Assembly: GCA_937995995.1 (NCBI GenBank)
Contig: CALKIP010000037.1
Location: 1-9,790 of the forward strand
Reading direction: 5' to 3'
Length of the DNA: 9,790 nt
Source of the DNA: an uncultured bacterium
Lineage (GTDB): Bacteria > Gemmatimonadota > Gemmatimonadetes > Longimicrobiales > RSA9
Position 1 is the stretch's first letter. Every line of letters starts with the position of its first letter. Below, in pieces: positions 7,137 to 9,790 of this stretch. Made by a program: the position numbers and the translations under genes. A model generated the notes under the pieces. That model ran no database searches. It worked only from the letters and a program-made list of their open reading frames with translations, and was not told the DNA's origin.

Positions 7137-7166
7137 ACGGTACGCCTCCGCCTCCGTGACTGTCAA
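7137..7166 (-). promoter_or_regulatory. Possible sigma-70-type promoter for pilMNOPQ
   Basis: In the 98-base gap between the PilX-like stop and the pilM start, the minus strand carries a perfect TTGACA (7166-7161). Eighteen bases further on is TACCGT (7142-7137), which keeps three of the six -10 consensus bases. The -10 is poor, so the call rests on the perfect -35 and on its location before a five-gene cassette. Transcription would start near 7130, leaving a leader of about 50 bases. Read-through from the minor-pilin genes remains possible, since no terminator is visible. Confidence 0.3.
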
Positions 7167-7179
7167 GGGAGCCTTGCTC

Positions 7180-7674
7180 CTATTCGCCTGCGCCCTCTAC
7201 GTGAGCCGAGAGATCGAACCAGCTCCGCTCCGTGAGCGGAACCGCGCGTTCGAGCCGCGTATCTCCCGCCTCCAGTGCACGCACTACCAACCCAAGGGTC
7301 CGCGTTTCATCACCCGCCCGCCCCTCCCGGAGCGACACTCCCGTCGACCGCACGAAGTACAACCGGTCCGTCAGCCGATGCACTTCCACCACCGCCCTGC
7401 CAGTGGGGCTCGCATCGAGCCCGACAACCACCGTGTCTACACGGACCTGCCCTTCTCCCAGCTCACGGTAGCGTGGCTTCCAGTCGCCGAGGATCGCGTG
7501 AATGCCGGACTCTGCAGCGTGCAGTGCACCGTCACCCTCGCCCGGGCTCGCCACCTCGGGCTCTCCCTGCCCCATCGCATAGAAGCCGCCGGTGACGAGC
7601 GCCCCGATGACCACCAGTGCGACGATCGCGGTGGCGAGTGCGAAGCCGTCCCTTCGACCGACATCCGCCCTCAC
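7180..7674 (-). CDS. Small PilX-like minor pilin / pseudopilin
   Basis: A 164-residue protein from the GTG at 7674. The same frame runs back to 7905, but that part is antisense-like and overlaps the pilW-like gene. The leader is VRADVGRRDG, then a helix starting FALATAIVALVVIGALVTGG, so cleavage is expected at G10/F11. Mature position 5 is Thr, not Glu, as in PilX/GspK-type subunits, which often lack Glu5. The following GALHAAESGIHAILGDW matches the Ala/Glu-rich segment seen after the helix in PilX-family proteins. The rest (~75-164) is beta-rich and ends LSAHVEGAGE. It is much shorter than GspK and has no solenoid tail. It starts 31 bases after the pilW-like stop and is the last gene before pilM. 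Likely role: tip minor pilin working with the PilV- and PilW-like proteins. Confidence 0.75.
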   Translation of the reverse strand: MRADVGRRDGFALATAIVALVVIGALVTGGFYAMGQGEPEVASPGEGDGALHAAESGIHAILGDWKPRYRELGEGQVRVDTVVVGLDASPTGRAVVEVHRLTDRLYFVRSTGVSLREGRAGDETRTLGLVVRALEAGDTRLERAVPLTERSWFDLSAHVEGAGE

Positions 7675-7683
7675 GTGACCGTG

Positions 7684-7689
7684 CCTCCC
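7684..7689 (-). promoter_or_regulatory. Ribosome binding site fixing the PilX-like GTG start
   Basis: The minus strand reads GGGAGG nine bases upstream of the GTG at 7674. This supports the GTG start, which also yields a compact leader of ten residues, over the longer upstream frame. Confidence 0.55.
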
Positions 7690-7705
7690 TGTCGGCCCCA
7701 CCCGC

Positions 7706-8551
7706 TCAGCGCCATACGTTGCCCCGTAGTGCGACCTGTATCGCGAAGGCATCCACGGATTCCACCCCGACCGACCCGCCCCTGTCCGAGTCCACGTCCC
7801 GGACAGAGACTTCGATCCGTGCCACCCGGGCCCGTGTGGACGCATCCGACGGTCGAAGCAGACGGCCCTCCCCATCGAAGTATCGGAGCCTGAACCCTTC
7901 GACATGAGTCGGCGCGCTGGGCCCCACGTGATTCAAGGCGTTCGAGCCAGCGACTCGCCGACCCACGACCCGTGCGCCATCGACTTCGAAACGTCCATAG
8001 GTGACGTGCTCAAACGCACGCACCGGCGCACCTCGACCGATCCCGTGAATCCGTCCGCCGCCGGTCAGAAGCACGGTCGAGGAGCGGTCGTCGGACAGCC
8101 AATCCCAGGGATCCGAACAGGCTCCCGAGACCGTGTCCTGGACCACGCCGAACCACCACGCATCGTCGGTAGCGGTCGAGCCGTCGTGGTCCAGGAACAC
8201 CACCACGCTGTCCCCCGGCGCGAAGGCCTTGTCGAGCTCCCAGATGACCAGCCGATCCTCGTCGGGCCGGGACTCACAGACGATGCCCGCCTTGCGGTAC
8301 GCGCGAAACGTTACCGAGTCCTCCGTCGCCACGATCAGATCCCCGCCGGTCGCGCTGACCTGCCGCAGCTCCATTGCAAGCGCTTCGATCGACGCGCCGG
8401 CGGTATGGTGTAGCTCGACGATCGCCTTCTGCTCCCGGTATCCGCGCTGCTGTGCGACCAGCGCCTGGAAGATCGCCGCGAACAGCACCGCGGCGACCAC
8501 GGCGACGATCAACGACTCGACGAGCGTGAACCCTGGAGCTCGTTCGTTCAT
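7706..8551 (-). CDS. PilW-like minor pilin
   Basis: A 281-residue protein with a classical short class III prepilin leader, MNERAPG, followed by the helix FTLVESLIVAVVAAVLFAAIF. Cleavage is expected at G7/F8, and Glu12 is the conserved mature Glu5. An amphipathic stretch (residues ~33-65, rich in Gln, Glu and Arg) leads into a large beta-rich head (~70-281). Two cysteines, C92 and C145, could form a disulfide. The length and the ending (AFAIQVALRGNVWR) fit PilW-family minor pilins. The ATG at 8551 was chosen because it gives the exact leader and overlaps the upstream stop by four bases (ATGA); GAGG lies only two bases upstream, so coupling is probably important. With the PilV-like and PilX-like neighbours it would form the initiation/tip complex of the pilus in the inner membrane and periplasm. 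Confidence 0.82.
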   Translation of the reverse strand: MNERAPGFTLVESLIVAVVAAVLFAAIFQALVAQQRGYREQKAIVELHHTAGASIEALAMELRQVSATGGDLIVATEDSVTFRAYRKAGIVCESRPDEDRLVIWELDKAFAPGDSVVVFLDHDGSTATDDAWWFGVVQDTVSGACSDPWDWLSDDRSSTVLLTGGGRIHGIGRGAPVRAFEHVTYGRFEVDGARVVGRRVAGSNALNHVGPSAPTHVEGFRLRYFDGEGRLLRPSDASTRARVARIEVSVRDVDSDRGGSVGVESVDAFAIQVALRGNVWR

Positions 8552-8949
8552 GACCTCGGATCGGCCAGGTTGACGACGACCGTATCCCTTGCCATGGCCA
8601 TCCACTTGCCGGATACGTAACCGGGCCCCTCGCTGACCACGACGACCTGCTTCAGCGTGGGTGTCGACTGCCGCACCTCCCACCAGACGCGAAAGCCGCC
8701 GATCGCGAGCGCCTCGGCCGCATCCCGATCGACGACATCGGCGTACGCCGACGCACGGAGTCGTTCGAGCACCTGACGGACCACGATCGCCCGCTCCATC
8801 TCGACCTTCGAGCCCCGCAGGCGGGTCAAGAGGTAGTTGGTGGGCCCCGCCACGGCGAGAAGGCGGATGGAGAGGATTAGCACGGGCAGGATGCGCTTCA
8901 CGAGCGAGAACCCGGGCAGGAGCGGAACACGCAAGTGATCGCACCGCAC
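8548..8949 (-). CDS. PilV-like minor pilin with Lys in place of Glu5
   Basis: Type IV prepilin-like protein of 133 residues from the GTG at 8949. That start is supported by AAGGGA eight bases upstream; an ATG at 8985 or a TTG at 8934 are alternatives. A 13-residue leader ends in Gly before the hydrophobic helix beginning FSLVK, so prepilin peptidase could cut G13/F14. A PilV-type helix normally reads FxLVE followed by uncharged residues. Here mature position 5 is Lys, position 6 Arg, position 9 Pro and position 16 Arg, while the rest (ILSIxLLAVAG) is standard. The downstream half (ERAIVVRQVLERLRASAY, then a beta-rich tail) is typical of small minor pilins. The stop overlaps the pilW-like ATG as ATGA, so the pair is translationally coupled. 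Predicted role: tip or priming subunit of the pilus. The lost Glu5 makes normal assembly uncertain. Confidence 0.72.
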   Translation of the reverse strand: MRCDHLRVPLLPGFSLVKRILPVLILSIRLLAVAGPTNYLLTRLRGSKVEMERAIVVRQVLERLRASAYADVVDRDAAEALAIGGFRVWWEVRQSTPTLKQVVVVSEGPGYVSGKWMAMARDTVVVNLADPRS

Positions 8950-9190
8950 TTTATGGGTCCCTTCACTCGATCCCGTGACCGACATCGCCCCTGCCGCTGC
9001 AGTACAGCATCGAAACCCGCGCCCGACTCCACACTCGGGGCGCCGAATCCATTCGCTCGCAAGCGGGGTGGATACGATTTTCGTGCCCCACGCCAAGTGA
9101 CGCAGCCGCAATCTTTTAGTCCGCATGGACCACCTCGGATGCGGCAAAAAGTTCACGAGTCCACACTTCTTTGCCCGCCCCGAATGGATC
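8950..9190 (-). other. Untranslated gap upstream of the pilV-like gene
   Basis: This is the longest stretch without a convincing gene. The pilV-like frame stays open through it up to an ATG at 9204, but its translation (many Arg, Cys and His, no conserved features, placed ahead of the prepilin leader) does not look like protein, so I treat it as non-coding. It contains an imperfect hairpin (9143-9175) and a 6-bp inverted repeat CCGCAT/ATGCGG (9121-9126 and 9139-9144). A very weak sigma-70-like pair, TTGGCG then TATCCA at a 16-base spacing near 9095-9068, can be picked out; I would not rely on it. The gap may hold the promoter for the minor-pilin genes. Confidence 0.4.
9143..9175 (-). repeat. 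Imperfect inverted repeat just after the PilX-like/solenoid gene
   Basis: On the minus strand the arms are GGCAAAGAAGT and ACTTTTTGCC. They pair over 10 bp with one bulged G around a 12-base loop. The structure starts 15 bases after the TAG stop of the upstream gene. A T-run lies inside the 3' arm but none follows it, so it is not a standard intrinsic terminator. It could stabilise the 3' end of the upstream message or be an operator. Confidence 0.35.
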
Positions 9191-9790
9191 CTACGGAACC
9201 GCAACCCACCGCCTCCCCGAAGGCGCGAGTGGCCGGTTCAGCCCGGGCGTCATCGTGAACGCCGACCAGAGTGCACACACGTCGTAGCTGACCCGAGCCT
9301 CGTCGGCGATCCATGCGCCCTCGCTCCCGACGACGGCGACGGCGCCACGTATCTGGGCGCCATCGCGCACGACCAATCGCCCGCCCACTCGGATCGCGCC
9401 GTGAAAGCTCGCTTCCCCGCTCAGCTCGAGGTCGCCCTCCACGATCAGGACGCCCTGTGCGGCGCCGCCCGTCAACCGAAGGTCGCCGCCCACGTAGGTC
9501 AGGGCCATCGAGCCGGCACCGTGGCGGCCGGGATCCCAAGGTCCGGCCCCGTTCGGGTACGTCCAGTCACGCGCGTGCGCCTCGGTGTCATCGTGGTCCA
9601 CACGTGCCCCCGCCCCCGCAAATGCGCTCCCCGCCTGGACCCGGTCGGCTAGCGTCCGGAGGTCGTCCCAGCCGAGTGGGCCGACGCGAGCAGAGTCCAC
9701 GGGCGAGGGGTCGCCGGATCCCTCCACGTCGCCATGGACCGGATGGTCGAGGTCGAGCGGGTCGGTCAGGTCGGCGACGAGCCATTCTAC
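9191..9790 (-). CDS. PilX-like / beta-solenoid protein of the minor-pilin cluster, C-terminal part (5' end beyond window)
   Basis: The frame is open to the right edge, so the start lies outside; 199 residues are visible, ending in TAG. A GTG at 9727 could start a shorter product, but the upstream codons read as normal protein (VEWLVADLTDPLDLDHP), so I treat the gene as truncated by the window. The first ~95 visible residues are Asp/Pro/Gly-rich. Residues ~99-169 form short repeated strands with turns (YVGGDLRL, GVLIVEGDLEL, AIRVGGRLVV, QIRGAVAVV), the spacing of a parallel beta-helix. The tail carries one Cys (YDVCALW) and ends RRWVAVP. No N-terminal pilin helix is visible. The context is three minor-pilin genes downstream, about 240 bases away. 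I infer a large PilX-type minor pilin or an exported companion of the pilus; a free-standing bactofilin-like protein is the alternative. Strand and frame are secure, function is not. Confidence 0.6.
   Translation of the reverse strand, partial: VEWLVADLTDPLDLDHPVHGDVEGSGDPSPVDSARVGPLGWDDLRTLADRVQAGSAFAGAGARVDHDDTEAHARDWTYPNGAGPWDPGRHGAGSMALTYVGGDLRLTGGAAQGVLIVEGDLELSGEASFHGAIRVGGRLVVRDGAQIRGAVAVVGSEGAWIADEARVSYDVCALWSAFTMTPGLNRPLAPSGRRWVAVP

Noticed and set aside
7082..7138. GTG start of pilM at 7138
   Set aside because: It adds 19 residues not seen in PilM, has no ribosome site, and would place the start within the proposed promoter.
7168..7180. Perfect small inverted repeat GGAGC-CTT-GCTCC at the end of the PilX-like gene as a terminator
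   Set aside because: The stem is only 5 bp, it overlaps the stop codon and no T-run follows, so it is not a credible intrinsic terminator.
8552..8944. Extension of the pilW-like frame upstream to 8944
   Set aside because: It overlaps the pilV-like gene and would bury the prepilin leader 131 residues inside the protein. The ATG at 8551 gives a correct 7-residue leader.
8950..9204. Extension of the pilV-like frame to an ATG at 9204
   Set aside because: It would place 85 poorly protein-like residues (many Arg, Cys and His) before the leader. Prepilin leaders are short.
1..9790. CRISPR arrays, tRNA or rRNA genes, insertion sequences, prophage or defence genes
   Set aside because: I saw no regularly spaced repeats, no cloverleaf-like sequence, no transposase and no terminal inverted repeats. 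The window is filled by T4P genes.

Overview
The window is high in GC and every supported gene lies on the minus strand, so the genes read from right (9790) to left (1). It is a type IV pilus (T4P) locus. In order of transcription it holds the end of a large PilX-like or beta-solenoid protein, three minor pilins of the PilV/PilW/PilX kind, the full pilM-pilN-pilO-pilP-pilQ alignment-complex cassette, and the first 834 codons of a very large lipoprotein that runs off the left edge. The GC-rich, Arg/Asp/Glu/Val-rich proteins, the PilMNOPQ order and the flavour of the minor pilins suggest a Gram-negative-type (diderm) soil or sediment bacterium. Gemmatimonadota is my best guess, from general resemblance only; no rRNA or marker gene is present to settle it.

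Layout. (1) 9790-9191: C-terminal part of a protein with a short-turn beta repeat region, cut by the right edge. (2) 9190-8950: about 240 bases with no convincing gene, containing an imperfect hairpin. This is the longest gap in an otherwise compact region. (3) 8949-7180: three minor-pilin genes. PilV-like and PilW-like overlap by ATGA, and the small PilX-like gene follows after 31 bases. (4) 7179-7082: short gap with a perfect TTGACA hexamer that may be the -35 box of a pilM promoter. (5) 7081-2526: pilM, pilN, pilO, pilP and pilQ, with gaps of 25 and 1 bases and then overlaps of 14 and 4 bases, so they are almost certainly co-translated. (6) 2504-1: a lipoprotein starting 21 bases after pilQ, with five Ig-like modules followed by a domain resembling the start of a beta-propeller.

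How the genes work together. PilM (cytoplasmic, actin-like) binds the N-terminal tail of PilN. PilN and PilO form an inner-membrane coiled-coil pair, PilP bridges the periplasm, and PilQ forms the outer-membrane secretin through which the pilus passes. The minor pilins prime assembly or sit at the pilus tip. The large lipoprotein is tightly linked behind pilQ and is predicted to be surface- or outer-membrane-attached, so it may be an undescribed partner of this T4P machine. It and the unusual minor pilins are the most interesting parts. No pilA, pilB, pilC, pilT or pilD, no RNA gene, no mobile element and no CRISPR array was found.
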